From NCBI GenBank assembly GCA_023432655.1, contig JAEYUK010000287.1, positions 1 to 13,545 of the forward strand: a stretch of DNA of 13,545 nt, read 5' to 3'. Source of the DNA: Pseudomonadota bacterium (GTDB lineage: Bacteria > Bdellovibrionota > Bacteriovoracia > Bacteriovoracales > Bacteriovoracaceae). The first letter of the stretch is position 1. Each line of letters starts with the position of its first letter. A program made the position numbers and the translations under genes. Below are positions 5,953 through 13,545 of the stretch, piece after piece. The notes under the pieces were generated by a model that saw nothing but the letters and a program-made list of their open reading frames with translations, searched no databases and was not told where the DNA came from.

Positions 5953-7692
5953 ATGTCAGTAGTTGTTGCCTTTTTAAACTCACGGGAATTCTCTCGACTC
6001 GTCATGAAGGGAAAAGATCAAGGTTATCTTACTCCTGAAGAGATCAATGACGCTATTCCAGCGAATATCGTTGATCCTGCTTCTATTGACCAGATCATGG
6101 ATAAAGTCGAAGAGGCCCGCATTCTTGTAAAATCTCCGGAAGTTGACGAAGACGAAGCAGATAAGGCGAGCACTGAAGTTGCTGAAGATCCTTTGACTGT
6201 CGATGAAGAAGCCGAGCTACGCGCTTCTTCCAGCGATCCGGTTAAATTATATCTTAAGAAAATGGGGTCTGTGGCCCTTCTTACCCGCGAAGGCGAAGTA
6301 AAAATCGCTAAAGAGATTGAGGAAGGAGAACAGGAAATCGTTCTTTCTTGTCTTAAGTCCAAACACGCGATGGAAGAGATTGTTAAACTTAAGAGCAAAG
6401 TCCTTCAGGCCGAAGATCAAAACGAATTCGTAAAAGATCTCGTTCGCGGTCTGGATGACGAATCAAGCGAAAAAGAAATCCACGAAACTCGTGACAGAAT
6501 TTACAACGTGGTTGAGCACGTCAAAGAACTTCTGACTGTTATCGTTAACGAAGACGGAACACTAAAGAAGATGGATAAGAGTGAGCAAAGCACGATGGAT
6601 AAAATCAGTGCCGAGCTTGTTGACCTTACTTTTAACCGTAAGATCATTAACTCTTTTACTGAACCAGTGAAAAGCTACTACCTTCAGTTCCGCGAGCTTT
6701 ATGAGCAGCAGGAACGAATTTATAAGTTCCTTGAAGTAAACACTGACGATGAGTACAAGGTTCTTTATGACCGCCTCTTAGAAGATGATACTTTTAAGCG
6801 CGAACTTGCCCGTAACCTTTTCACCACAGATGCTAAAATCGAGCAGATGATCAGAACTCAGGAAGACATTCTTCGTAAGCTTCGTCGTCTGACAATTGAT
6901 GCCGGTATGGTGTTTGATGATATTCTAGAAGTTTATAACATCATCATTAAAGGTGAAGAGAAAGCCGATAAAGCGAAGTCTCAGCTCGTTGAAGCGAACC
7001 TTCGTCTCGTTGTTTCGATCTCTAAAAAATACACCAACCGTGGTCTTCAGTTCCTGGATCTGATTCAGGAAGGAAACATCGGTCTCATGAAAGCGGTTGA
7101 TAAATTCGAGCACCGTCGTGGTTATAAGTTCTCAACTTATGCTACATGGTGGATTCGTCAGGCGATCACTCGTGCCATCGCGGATCAGGGTCGTACGATC
7201 CGTATCCCGGTTCACATGATCGAAACCATCAACAAGCTCGCCCGTACTTCTCGTCAACTTATTCAAGAGCTTGGTCGCGAACCAACCCCTGAAGAGATCG
7301 CTGAGAAGATGGAGCTTTCAGTTGATAAGGTTAAAAAAGTATTCAAAATCTCAAAAGAGCCAATCTCTCTTGAAACTCCAATCGGGGAAGAAGAAGATTC
7401 ATCTTTGGGTGACTTTATTGAAGATAAGAAGATCATCTCTCCAGCTGACGCTGTGATGAGCGTGACTCTTTCTGAACAAACCCGTTCAGTACTTTCAACT
7501 CTTACTCCAAGAGAAGAAAAAGTTCTTCGTATGCGTTTTGGTATCGGTGAAAAATCAGACCACACTCTTGAAGAAGTTGGTCAGGATTTCTTCGTAACTC
7601 GTGAACGTATCCGTCAGATTGAAGCGAAAGCGCTTCGTAAACTTCGTCACCCATCGCGGGCGAAACTACTAAAGTCTTATTTAGACAACTAA
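5953..7692 (+). CDS. rpoD: Primary RNA polymerase sigma-70 factor
   Basis: This is the housekeeping sigma factor, directing core RNA polymerase to -35/-10 promoters. The 579-aa protein contains region 1.1 (about 10-60), an acidic linker (about 62-90) and region 1.2 starting [20 protein letters not shown] (about 95-114). A long non-conserved region of about 200 residues follows. Region 2 is complete ([59 protein letters not shown], about 348-412), then region 3 ([20 protein letters not shown] onward). Region 4.2 reads [20 protein letters not shown] and [12 protein letters not shown] (about 538-570). The non-conserved insert and full region 1.1 mark it as a primary sigma, not a stress or flagellar one. 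AGGAGA at 5943-5948 sets the start. It is the last gene of the trmB-dnaG-rpoD operon and is followed by a strong terminator. Confidence 0.98.
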   Translation: MSVVVAFLNSREFSRLVMKGKDQGYLTPEEINDAIPANIVDPASIDQIMDKVEEARILVKSPEVDEDEADKASTEVAEDPLTVDEEAELRASSSDPVKLYLKKMGSVALLTREGEVKIAKEIEEGEQEIVLSCLKSKHAMEEIVKLKSKVLQAEDQNEFVKDLVRGLDDESSEKEIHETRDRIYNVVEHVKELLTVIVNEDGTLKKMDKSEQSTMDKISAELVDLTFNRKIINSFTEPVKSYYLQFRELYEQQERIYKFLEVNTDDEYKVLYDRLLEDDTFKRELARNLFTTDAKIEQMIRTQEDILRKLRRLTIDAGMVFDDILEVYNIIIKGEEKADKAKSQLVEANLRLVVSISKKYTNRGLQFLDLIQEGNIGLMKAVDKFEHRRGYKFSTYATWWIRQAITRAIADQGRTIRIPVHMIETINKLARTSRQLIQELGREPTPEEIAEKMELSVDKVKKVFKISKEPISLETPIGEEEDSSLGDFIEDKKIISPADAVMSVTLSEQTRSVLSTLTPREEKVLRMRFGIGEKSDHTLEEVGQDFFVTRERIRQIEAKALRKLRHPSRAKLLKSYLDN

Positions 7693-7699
7693 GATCCAG

Positions 7700-7728
7700 A
7701 GGGCCGGTTAAACCGGCCCTTTTTTTTT
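7700..7728 (+). terminator. Intrinsic terminator of the trmB-dnaG-rpoD operon
   Basis: AGGGCCGGTT (7700-7709) pairs with AACCGGCCCT (7711-7720), effectively an 8-bp GC-rich stem closed by a TTAAA loop, followed by eight more T residues (7721-7728). It lies 8 nt after the rpoD stop. Confidence 0.95.
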
Positions 7729-7742
7729 GCCCAGGAATTAAC

Positions 7743-7771
7743 CTGCCATTTTTAAGAAAAGCCACTATACT
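7743..7771 (+). promoter_or_regulatory. Sigma-70-type promoter for the helicase gene cluster
   Basis: CTGCCA (7743-7748, four of six matches to TTGACA) and TATACT (7766-7771, five of six to TATAAT) are separated by exactly 17 nt. Initiation near 7778 would leave a leader of roughly ten bases. TATTAT at 7771-7776 is an alternative -10. The position directly after the rpoD terminator supports a fresh promoter here. Confidence 0.55.
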
Positions 7772-7786
7772 ATTATCTTTGGAAAA

Positions 7787-10700
7787 ATGAGTGGCATGGA
7801 ATATACGAACAATTCTCCCGTCAAGGATTTACTTCACCGAAGCTTTGAAGCTTCGACAGTCTTCCTTGCGCAAAAAATGGTGGAACAAGGACGCGTTTCG
7901 CTTTCCTTTATGAAGGGAAGCTTTGAGACCTACTTCATTGTTTCCGGAATCGTGGCGGAAAATAACACTAACTATGAATCCAAAGTAAGTTTTAAGCGAG
8001 TTGAAGGCGAAGAGAAACTCACCACTCAGTGCACCTGTAAACTTTGGAATCCGGAAAAATCTTGTCATCACTCAGCAAGTCTTCTCATTAAGTTTGATGA
8101 ACTTCAAAGTAGTCAGGCCGGAGGAAATAAGGGACCGAATCCTCTCAATCTCATTGGGCAGGAAGGAGTGCATGTTGAACGCTACGGCACCCTTTTAAAG
8201 TCAGCTCCCGCCATTCCGGGTGCGAAGATGAATTCCACTTTTAGTTCTCTTCAATACACTCTGACTAACAGGAAAGTCGTGAACTTCCCGGCCCCCTCCA
8301 GATGGACGGGAAAGCTTCTGGTAAATATCATCAGAGCGAGCGAACTCGAAGAATACCGGGACGTTCTTTATATTGATCAGAAATTTACTTATCAGTTTCA
8401 ATTAATAAATGAGAATGATGAAATCACAACCGAAGTTTCCATTTTCGATGTACTTTATCTTTTCAACTGGAAGACGGGCGAGGCCCATGATCTTCCGACA
8501 GAACTGAGAGAACTGGTTTCCAAATTAAAACTCACTGATGTGATTGGTGATATTCAGGATTTTATCCGCCTTTTTCTTCCTCTAAGAGAGAGTGGGATGG
8601 GGAATATTCTGATTGAAGGAGAAGCTTGGGAATCTTTCCCGGTAGAAGATATGGAGTACCGCTTCTCCATTGTACCTTCTCCTCGAAAAAGTTTCTTAAA
8701 TCTTGAACTTGAGCTTTTCACCCCGGACCAGAAACTGGTTCCTATGCCCTCGCCTTTTTTACTTTTCGTAAGCGAGCAAGGGTGGGCCGGAAGCTTTCGA
8801 ACTAAAAATGATGCTATTTTATTTTTTAAAACTCTGATTGAGGACTTTGAAAGAGAAACTTTCTTTCATAAAAAGTACCTCCACAGCGCCTCTAAGAAAA
8901 ATCTCATGTCGGAATGGATTGCTCTCATTACCAGAGAAGAAGAAATTCCTTTCTTCGATCCGACTTTTAAAAAGATCTTCATCTTAAAAACGAAAACCTT
9001 CCGTAAAGTCTTCTTAGCTTTCCTTGATAGCTTTGGGGAGATTGGTTTTAAAACATCGTTTTATTTTAAAGATGACCGGAAGATTATCTTCCAGATCCCT
9101 AAGAATAATCTTCTTGAGGGTGTGGCCCATTTTTACCAGCAACTAACCCCACTTAAGATTCCGATTCTTTATAATCAGCAGCAGATTAAAACCTGGAAGA
9201 GCACCATTCGCTTTGAAAGGAATAAAGAGCGTCTCGATTGGTTCCAGATGGATCTGGTGGTTTCTGATGAGGACTTAGACGTTATTAAGAATGCAGAAAT
9301 TACTGATAACTTTCTTCTTTCCAATCAAGGGCTCGTGCTTCTGACTGACGAGCAGAAAGATCTTCTGCGCTTCATGAAGCGCTATACGAAATATGAAGGC
9401 GAGAAAAAAGAAGCGGGCCCCACTAAGGGACTAAACCGCTTTGGACTCTTCCTCCAGCGCTCCCGGATTTTTGAACTCTTTGAATTAAAACGTCTGGGGA
9501 TTGAAGGCGCTCTCACAGAAGAAGAAGAAAAATTCTGTGAAAAAATCATGACCATGCAGGATATGCCTCAATATGACGTTGATCCTCGCTTTGAGGCGAT
9601 TGCCCGTCCTTACCAGTTAAATGGCTACAACTGGCTGCGCTTTCTTTATGAGCACCAGTTCGGAGCGTGTCTGGCGGATGATATGGGTCTTGGTAAAACT
9701 CTCCAGACCATCATGCTTCTTCAAACTTTGAAAACAAAAGTTAAAAAGATTCTGATCGTTTGTCCGGTATCAATTCTCTATAACTGGCGAAATGAGTTAG
9801 AGAAATTCTCTGACCTCACCTACTCCATTTATTATGGAGATGAGCGTGACTTTAAAACGGATGCTCAGGTAATTCTCACTTCCTATGGTTTAATGAAAAA
9901 AGAATCATTCTCTACTCTAGGTGAAGAAGAATTTGATATTCTGATCTTTGATGAAGTTCAGCATTTAAAAAACATTCGCTCCCTTGGTGCCAATGCGGCC
10001 AGACAGCTTAAGGCCAAGTTCCGAATTTGTCTGACCGGTACGCCGGTTGAAAACGATCTCTCCGAATTCTACAACATCATGGATCTGTGTGTTCCAGGTG
10101 TGTGGGGGGACCTTGGAGTGGTGAAATCCACCTCCAAAAATAAGAACCGTCTCCTCGCCCGTCGCACCGTGAAGCCTTTCATTTTAAGACGAACAAAGGA
10201 TCAGGTTCTAAAAGAGCTTCCAGAGAAAATTGAAAACCATGTGTTCCTCGACTTCTCTCCGGAAGAGCGCGAGACCTATCAGAATAAGCTTAATGCTATC
10301 CGCTCTAATATGCTGGGACCTGGAAGTAAGCGCTACGGTGAAGTTCTGAAATCTCTTCTAGAGATGCGCCAGCTTTGTCTTTGGCAGAAGCAGCCTCAGT
10401 TTCAGTCAACGAAAATTGATTTCTTGATGGAGAACCTTGAGCAGCTAGTCACCGAGGGCCATAAGACCTTAATCTTCTCTCAGTTTACGACTTATCTGGA
10501 TATGATTGAAAATAAGATCAAAGTCGCTGGCTGGAAAATGGCCCGGATTGATGGTTCGCAGACGATTAAAAAGCGTGGTGAACAAGTTGAGCTCTTCCAA
10601 AATGGCGACGCTCAGATTTTCCTTATTTCTCTTAAGGCCGGGGGATTTGGACTCAACCTCACGGCCGCAAGCTATATCTTCCTTATGGACCCTTGGTGGA

Positions 10701-10921
10701 ACCCGGCAGTTGAGCGCCAGGCGATTGACCGGGCCCATCGTATCGGACAAGAAAACAAACTTACCGTTTACCGACCGATCATTAAAGAATCGGTGGAGGA
10801 GAAGGTTCTGATCCTCCAGCAAAGTAAGCGGGAGCTTTTCCGCGACCTTATGGCGGAAGATGATGACGACTACTTTAGCGGTAAGCTTAATATGGAAGAT
10901 TTCCAGCACTTACTGTCTTAA
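7787..10921 (+). CDS. SNF2/Swi2-family helicase with N-terminal SWIM zinc finger
   Basis: This is a DNA-dependent ATPase of superfamily 2 that probably translocates on duplex DNA to displace or remodel bound proteins. The 1044-aa protein begins with a SWIM zinc finger (C82, C84, C93, H95: CTCKLWNPEKSCHH). About 500 residues of unrecognised family-specific sequence follow. The two-lobe motor contains RPYQLNGYNWLRFL (about 607-620), Walker A DDMGLGKT (631-638), VCPVSILYNW (motif Ia), the Walker B variant DEVQ (722-725), LTGTPVEND (motif III, about 749-757), KTLIFSQFTTYLD (motif IV), LKAGGFGLNLTAA (motif V, about 949-961) and QAIDRAHRIGQ (motif VI, 978-988). All catalytic motifs are intact. ATG 7787 follows GGAAAA; an in-frame ATG at 7796 is possible. 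SWIM-SNF2 proteins are common in bacteria, but few are characterised, so the target is unknown. The next gene starts 35 nt after its stop. Confidence 0.93.
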   Translation: MSGMEYTNNSPVKDLLHRSFEASTVFLAQKMVEQGRVSLSFMKGSFETYFIVSGIVAENNTNYESKVSFKRVEGEEKLTTQCTCKLWNPEKSCHHSASLLIKFDELQSSQAGGNKGPNPLNLIGQEGVHVERYGTLLKSAPAIPGAKMNSTFSSLQYTLTNRKVVNFPAPSRWTGKLLVNIIRASELEEYRDVLYIDQKFTYQFQLINENDEITTEVSIFDVLYLFNWKTGEAHDLPTELRELVSKLKLTDVIGDIQDFIRLFLPLRESGMGNILIEGEAWESFPVEDMEYRFSIVPSPRKSFLNLELELFTPDQKLVPMPSPFLLFVSEQGWAGSFRTKNDAILFFKTLIEDFERETFFHKKYLHSASKKNLMSEWIALITREEEIPFFDPTFKKIFILKTKTFRKVFLAFLDSFGEIGFKTSFYFKDDRKIIFQIPKNNLLEGVAHFYQQLTPLKIPILYNQQQIKTWKSTIRFERNKERLDWFQMDLVVSDEDLDVIKNAEITDNFLLSNQGLVLLTDEQKDLLRFMKRYTKYEGEKKEAGPTKGLNRFGLFLQRSRIFELFELKRLGIEGALTEEEEKFCEKIMTMQDMPQYDVDPRFEAIARPYQLNGYNWLRFLYEHQFGACLADDMGLGKTLQTIMLLQTLKTKVKKILIVCPVSILYNWRNELEKFSDLTYSIYYGDERDFKTDAQVILTSYGLMKKESFSTLGEEEFDILIFDEVQHLKNIRSLGANAARQLKAKFRICLTGTPVENDLSEFYNIMDLCVPGVWGDLGVVKSTSKNKNRLLARRTVKPFILRRTKDQVLKELPEKIENHVFLDFSPEERETYQNKLNAIRSNMLGPGSKRYGEVLKSLLEMRQLCLWQKQPQFQSTKIDFLMENLEQLVTEGHKTLIFSQFTTYLDMIENKIKVAGWKMARIDGSQTIKKRGEQVELFQNGDAQIFLISLKAGGFGLNLTAASYIFLMDPWWNPAVERQAIDRAHRIGQENKLTVYRPIIKESVEEKVLILQQSKRELFRDLMAEDDDDYFSGKLNMEDFQHLLS

Positions 10922-10956
10922 CTCAAGTTTTTCCCAGAATATCCGACAAGAAGCCT

Positions 10957-12414
10957 ATGCTATGGCTTTTATGGCCTTTAATTTTAAATGCCGCGGCTTC
11001 TGATCCGGGCCCAGTGTTCAGCTCCTCAAATAAGAGCTGTCAGATCTATTACCAAAAAGAGACCTCATTATATGAGGCTTTTTGTGAAACCAAGGCCGGG
11101 GTTCAATCTAAGAAGATTAAACTCACTCCCACTACTGAACTCTCCACAGATTTTAAATCCTTAAAAGACTTTATGCTCACCCATTCCGCTGATCAAAAAG
11201 CGGACGAAGAAAAACTAAAAGAAATGGTACTGAAAAATTTCGAAGACCAAATGCGCTTTCAGTATCCAGGAGATGATGCTCTCATAAAAACGAGCCTAAA
11301 AGATCTGGAGGGATTCAACTCAGGACTACTGAGTCAGGAAGAGTGTGATGATTCAAAAAACTCTCCCATCACTCCCTTTGTGGATTTAAAACTCGATCCA
11401 TCATCTCTTTCTCATATCGAACAAAAACTCGTCGATGAAAAGATGGCCCAGGATGGTTTTAGACCCTTAGGAAAATTAAAAGGCATTAGCATTCAATTCG
11501 GAACCGACAACGACAACTTCCTCCATGGAGTCGGTCAAAAAATCATCGAAGATTACAACGAACCTCCCTGGTGGGAAGGAGATGACCGAGGCTACACCTT
11601 TGGGCTCGATATGACCGCGCAGATGAATTATGAACGTGGTCACGTTAAAGTCTCCTCTTACACCAAAGGTTACAGTGAACTCGCATCAGTGCAGACTCCA
11701 GTAACCGTTTGTGCCGGAACCAGATGCCAAACAAGTTACGTTAACCGGACCCGGGATGAGGAAAATAAACGCTACTTAAATTTTCTCTCAGTGGACGGGG
11801 TTGAAATGGAAGTAAGAATCAACCAGCTGACCGGAGACAAATACGTTAAGCTCATTGGCTCGGTTGAGCATCTCAGTGATTCAGATAAGAGTGTGGGACA
11901 AAAAATTCAAAAAGAGTGGCATGAACTGGGGAATGCGATTCAGTATCATTATTTAGATCACCGAAAAAGTGAAACCAGAGTTCAGGCGGGACTAGCACTT
12001 GGGATGGAGAAATCCGCCAAGCCTTTAAACTGGCTGGGAGTTAAATGGGCGATTGAAGGGAAGGCCCAGGCGAGTACTTCCGGAATGGATAATTCTTTTG
12101 TTGGAGTCTCGACGGAACTCTCAGTAAATTCCAACCAACTTTTTCGCTCACCCTCTCGTCAGGAACCGGTCTTAGAAGCAACATTCAAGGCCGATCATAA
12201 ACATTATGGTAATAATCAAAATTACACTAACATCGGCGTGACTCTCTATGGCACGGTCTATAGCGATCGGCAGGGTAACGTGGTGAAAGTTTTTGCGGGA
12301 CTAGAGGAACATAGGAACCCTTTAACTGATCGTTACTCTCATAAAGAAATTAGCAGGACAGGACGTGCGGATCTCATTCATACTGTAGGTATAAAGTATG
12401 AACGAAAATTCTAA
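10957..12414 (+). CDS. Exported probable outer-membrane barrel protein, possibly LpxR-like
   Basis: I cannot name this 485-aa protein with confidence. It begins with a hydrophobic segment ending in a plausible cleavage site (MLWLLWPLILNAAA, then SDPGP), a signal peptide that unusually lacks an N-terminal Lys or Arg. Residues about 20-150 are a polar, Lys/Glu-rich region with paired cysteines. From about residue 170 to the end, short amphipathic strands dominate and the chain ends IKYERKF with terminal Phe, as outer-membrane barrels do. GTDNDNFLHGV followed by DDRGYTFGLDM resembles the opening of LpxR-type lipid A 3-O-deacylases (an END or DND motif followed by a YTxG motif). WHELGNAIQYHYLDH could hold a catalytic histidine. 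That match is by eye and weak. It could equally be an unrelated barrel. AAGAAG precedes the start by three bases, and the next gene follows after 17 nt, suggesting an operon. Confidence 0.6.
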   Translation: MLWLLWPLILNAAASDPGPVFSSSNKSCQIYYQKETSLYEAFCETKAGVQSKKIKLTPTTELSTDFKSLKDFMLTHSADQKADEEKLKEMVLKNFEDQMRFQYPGDDALIKTSLKDLEGFNSGLLSQEECDDSKNSPITPFVDLKLDPSSLSHIEQKLVDEKMAQDGFRPLGKLKGISIQFGTDNDNFLHGVGQKIIEDYNEPPWWEGDDRGYTFGLDMTAQMNYERGHVKVSSYTKGYSELASVQTPVTVCAGTRCQTSYVNRTRDEENKRYLNFLSVDGVEMEVRINQLTGDKYVKLIGSVEHLSDSDKSVGQKIQKEWHELGNAIQYHYLDHRKSETRVQAGLALGMEKSAKPLNWLGVKWAIEGKAQASTSGMDNSFVGVSTELSVNSNQLFRSPSRQEPVLEATFKADHKHYGNNQNYTNIGVTLYGTVYSDRQGNVVKVFAGLEEHRNPLTDRYSHKEISRTGRADLIHTVGIKYERKF

Positions 12415-12431
12415 CGATGTGAGGCATTTCG

Positions 12432-13202
12432 ATGCAAGATCCTGCAGAAATTTTTACCAAAGCTCCGAGCTTTGACCATTCCGAAGAACTAAAAGAAATC
12501 TCACCCAAAATTTTTGATAACATCATCCACAACCGAAGATCGGTGCGGGTTTTTACTAATGAGAAAGTTCCTCTTGCGGTCATGGAAGAAGTTTTAAACT
12601 GGGGACTCATGGCCCCTAACTCCTCTAACCTTCAACCTTGGGAATTTTACTGGGTCCAAAATCCGACGAAGAAAGCGGAAATTGTTGAAGCCTGTTTCAA
12701 TCAACCGGCCGCTAAAACGGCGCAAGAACTGATCGTCGTGGTCGCTAGACTTGATACCTGGAAACAAACTCGAAACGAAATGCTAAAACTCTTTGAAGGG
12801 AAAAATGTCCCAGAGTCAGCGAAGGCCTATTACCAAAAACTTGTGCCGATTGTTTATAACCAAGGACCCCTAGGGATTTTTGGTCTAGCGAAACGCCTCT
12901 TTGCGAGCTTAGTCGGAGTTTTCCGTCCGATCCCTCGAGAACCCTTCTCTCGGGCCGACATGAGAGTCTGGGCCGTGAAGTCCACTGCCCTTGCCTGTCA
13001 AAATATCATGATGGGTTTTGCCGCTCACGGTTTTGACACCTGTCCGATGGAAGGTCATGATTCGAAGAGAGTGAAAAAGACCCTGGGTCTAGGCAGAAAC
13101 GCTGAAATCACCATGATCATTTCGGTAGGAAAGCGCTCTGAGAAAGGCGTTTATGGCCCACGTGTTCGCATGAATAAAGAACGCTTCATTAAAAGAGTCT
13201 AA
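12432..13202 (+). CDS. Nitroreductase-family FMN oxidoreductase
   Basis: Proteins of this family bind FMN and use NAD(P)H to reduce nitro compounds, quinones or other substrates, usually as cytoplasmic homodimers. The 256-aa sequence shows the FMN phosphate-binding opening NRRSVRVF (about 34-41), the dimer and flavin segment LMAPNSSNLQPWEFYWV (about 59-75), and the late helix and loop ACQNIMMGFAAHGFDTCPMEG. It ends with IISVGKRSEKGVYGPRVR. Residues about 110-175 are an insertion relative to minimal nitroreductases and may form the substrate lid. GAGG at 12421-12424 lies seven bases before the ATG. It is 17 nt after the barrel gene and 2 nt before the sugar dehydrogenase gene, so all are probably one transcript. 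The physiological substrate cannot be read from the sequence. Confidence 0.9.
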   Translation: MQDPAEIFTKAPSFDHSEELKEISPKIFDNIIHNRRSVRVFTNEKVPLAVMEEVLNWGLMAPNSSNLQPWEFYWVQNPTKKAEIVEACFNQPAAKTAQELIVVVARLDTWKQTRNEMLKLFEGKNVPESAKAYYQKLVPIVYNQGPLGIFGLAKRLFASLVGVFRPIPREPFSRADMRVWAVKSTALACQNIMMGFAAHGFDTCPMEGHDSKRVKKTLGLGRNAEITMIISVGKRSEKGVYGPRVRMNKERFIKRV

Positions 13203-13204
13203 TT

Positions 13205-13545
13205 ATGAAAAGTATCTTCATCTCCCTTCTTATCCTCTTATCCTTTTCGGTCTTCGCAAAACCTTCTTATGAAGTTCTCTTAAAACAGGACGACGTTATT
13301 TGGGGTTTTGATTTCTTAAAAGACGGTCGCATTATTTTTACCGAGCGTGGCGGGAAAATTTTTGTGTTTGATCCTAAAACCAAAAAAGCAACTTTGGTTA
13401 AGGGAACTCCGGCCGTTCATGCTGTGGGACAAGGCGGGATGTTGGATATCAGAGTCCACCCGAAAATTGATTTCATCTACCTCACCTACTCGGCTCCCGA
13501 AAAAGATGAAAAAACTTCGGCCACCACTTTAGCGAGAGCTAAGTT
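13205..13545 (+). CDS. Secreted PQQ-dependent sugar dehydrogenase-like protein (3' partial)
   Basis: The frame runs from ATG 13205 off the end of the window, giving 113 codons. It starts with a clear signal peptide, MKSIFISLLILLSFSVFA, cleaved before KPSYEV. The following residues match the first blade of the soluble aldose/glucose dehydrogenase family: IWGFDFLKDGRIIFTERGGK, then VGQGGMLDIRVHPK and DFIYLTYSAPEKDE. Family members are periplasmic six-bladed propellers that oxidise aldoses using PQQ and Ca2+. The visible part contains no catalytic residues, so activity cannot be judged. Its start lies 2 nt after the nitroreductase stop; the purine-rich AAAAGAG upstream may act as ribosome-binding site. 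The pairing with a flavoprotein suggests redox metabolism but no specific pathway. Confidence 0.85.
   Translation, partial: MKSIFISLLILLSFSVFAKPSYEVLLKQDDVIWGFDFLKDGRIIFTERGGKIFVFDPKTKKATLVKGTPAVHAVGQGGMLDIRVHPKIDFIYLTYSAPEKDEKTSATTLARAK

Noticed and set aside
6024..6398. 124-codon minus-strand ORF inside rpoD
   Set aside because: Ser-rich composition, no motif, and entirely opposite conserved sigma regions 1.1-1.2; a shadow frame.
7502..7765. 87-codon minus-strand ORF across the rpoD terminator
   Set aside because: It crosses a perfect intrinsic terminator and the antisense of sigma region 4; no protein-like features.
7838..7855. 8-bp palindrome CGAAGCTT-TG-AAGCTTCG near the helicase start
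   Set aside because: It encodes in-frame residues of the helicase, the 2-nt centre is too tight for a stable hairpin loop, and there is no T-run; probably chance.
10469..10909. 146-codon minus-strand ORF inside the helicase gene
   Set aside because: It lies fully antisense to conserved SNF2 motifs IV-VI, has no ribosome site and reads as a shadow of the coding strand.
1..13545. Mobile element, CRISPR array, tRNA/rRNA or defence island
   Set aside because: No transposase, integrase, direct-repeat array, tRNA-like cloverleaf or toxin-antitoxin pair was seen. The SNF2 helicase is the only gene type occasionally linked to defence, and its neighbours do not support that.

Overview
The window (13.5 kb, moderate GC, densely packed and mostly plus-strand) looks like ordinary chromosome from a motile Gram-negative bacterium. 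My best guess is a Bdellovibrionota or Bacteriovoracales-type organism. That guess rests on the gene mix (a short flagellin, outer-membrane barrel proteins, a SWIM-SNF2 helicase and a rpsU-less trmB-dnaG-rpoD cluster) and is not proven by a marker gene. There is no sign of a prophage, insertion sequence, CRISPR array, tRNA or rRNA.

Layout. (1) Positions 1-448 hold the 3' end of a probable outer-membrane beta-barrel gene. (2) Positions 499-996 hold a strong sigma-28 (FliA)-type promoter followed by two small genes of 79 and 56 codons. The second overlaps, tail to tail, a minus-strand DegT/DnrJ-family PLP aminotransferase gene (986-2098), and the aminotransferase's probable intrinsic terminator lies inside that second small gene. 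(3) A roughly 330-bp AT-rich divergent region leads into flagellin (2427-3260). The flagellin leader can fold into several hairpins, has repeated GGA motifs and carries a six-codon in-frame mini-ORF with its own excellent Shine-Dalgarno. Flagellin ends at a textbook intrinsic terminator. (4) trmB-dnaG-rpoD (3350-7692) is a macromolecular-synthesis operon in which a tRNA m7G methyltransferase gene sits where rpsU often sits. It also ends at a textbook terminator. (5) A sigma-70-like promoter at 7743-7771 precedes a run of closely spaced genes: a SWIM-SNF2 helicase, an exported barrel-like protein with a weak LpxR-like motif, a nitroreductase-family flavoprotein, and the start of a secreted PQQ-type sugar dehydrogenase that runs off the window.

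How they fit together. Regions 2 and 3 have a motility flavour: a FliA-type promoter, flagellin, and a sugar aminotransferase that could supply a surface or flagellin glycan. Region 4 is core replication, transcription and tRNA modification. Region 5 mixes DNA remodelling, envelope and redox functions with no obvious single pathway. I see no clear new multi-gene defence or mobile system. The most original signals are the FliA-type promoter driving two unrecognised microproteins and the structured, mini-ORF-containing flagellin leader.
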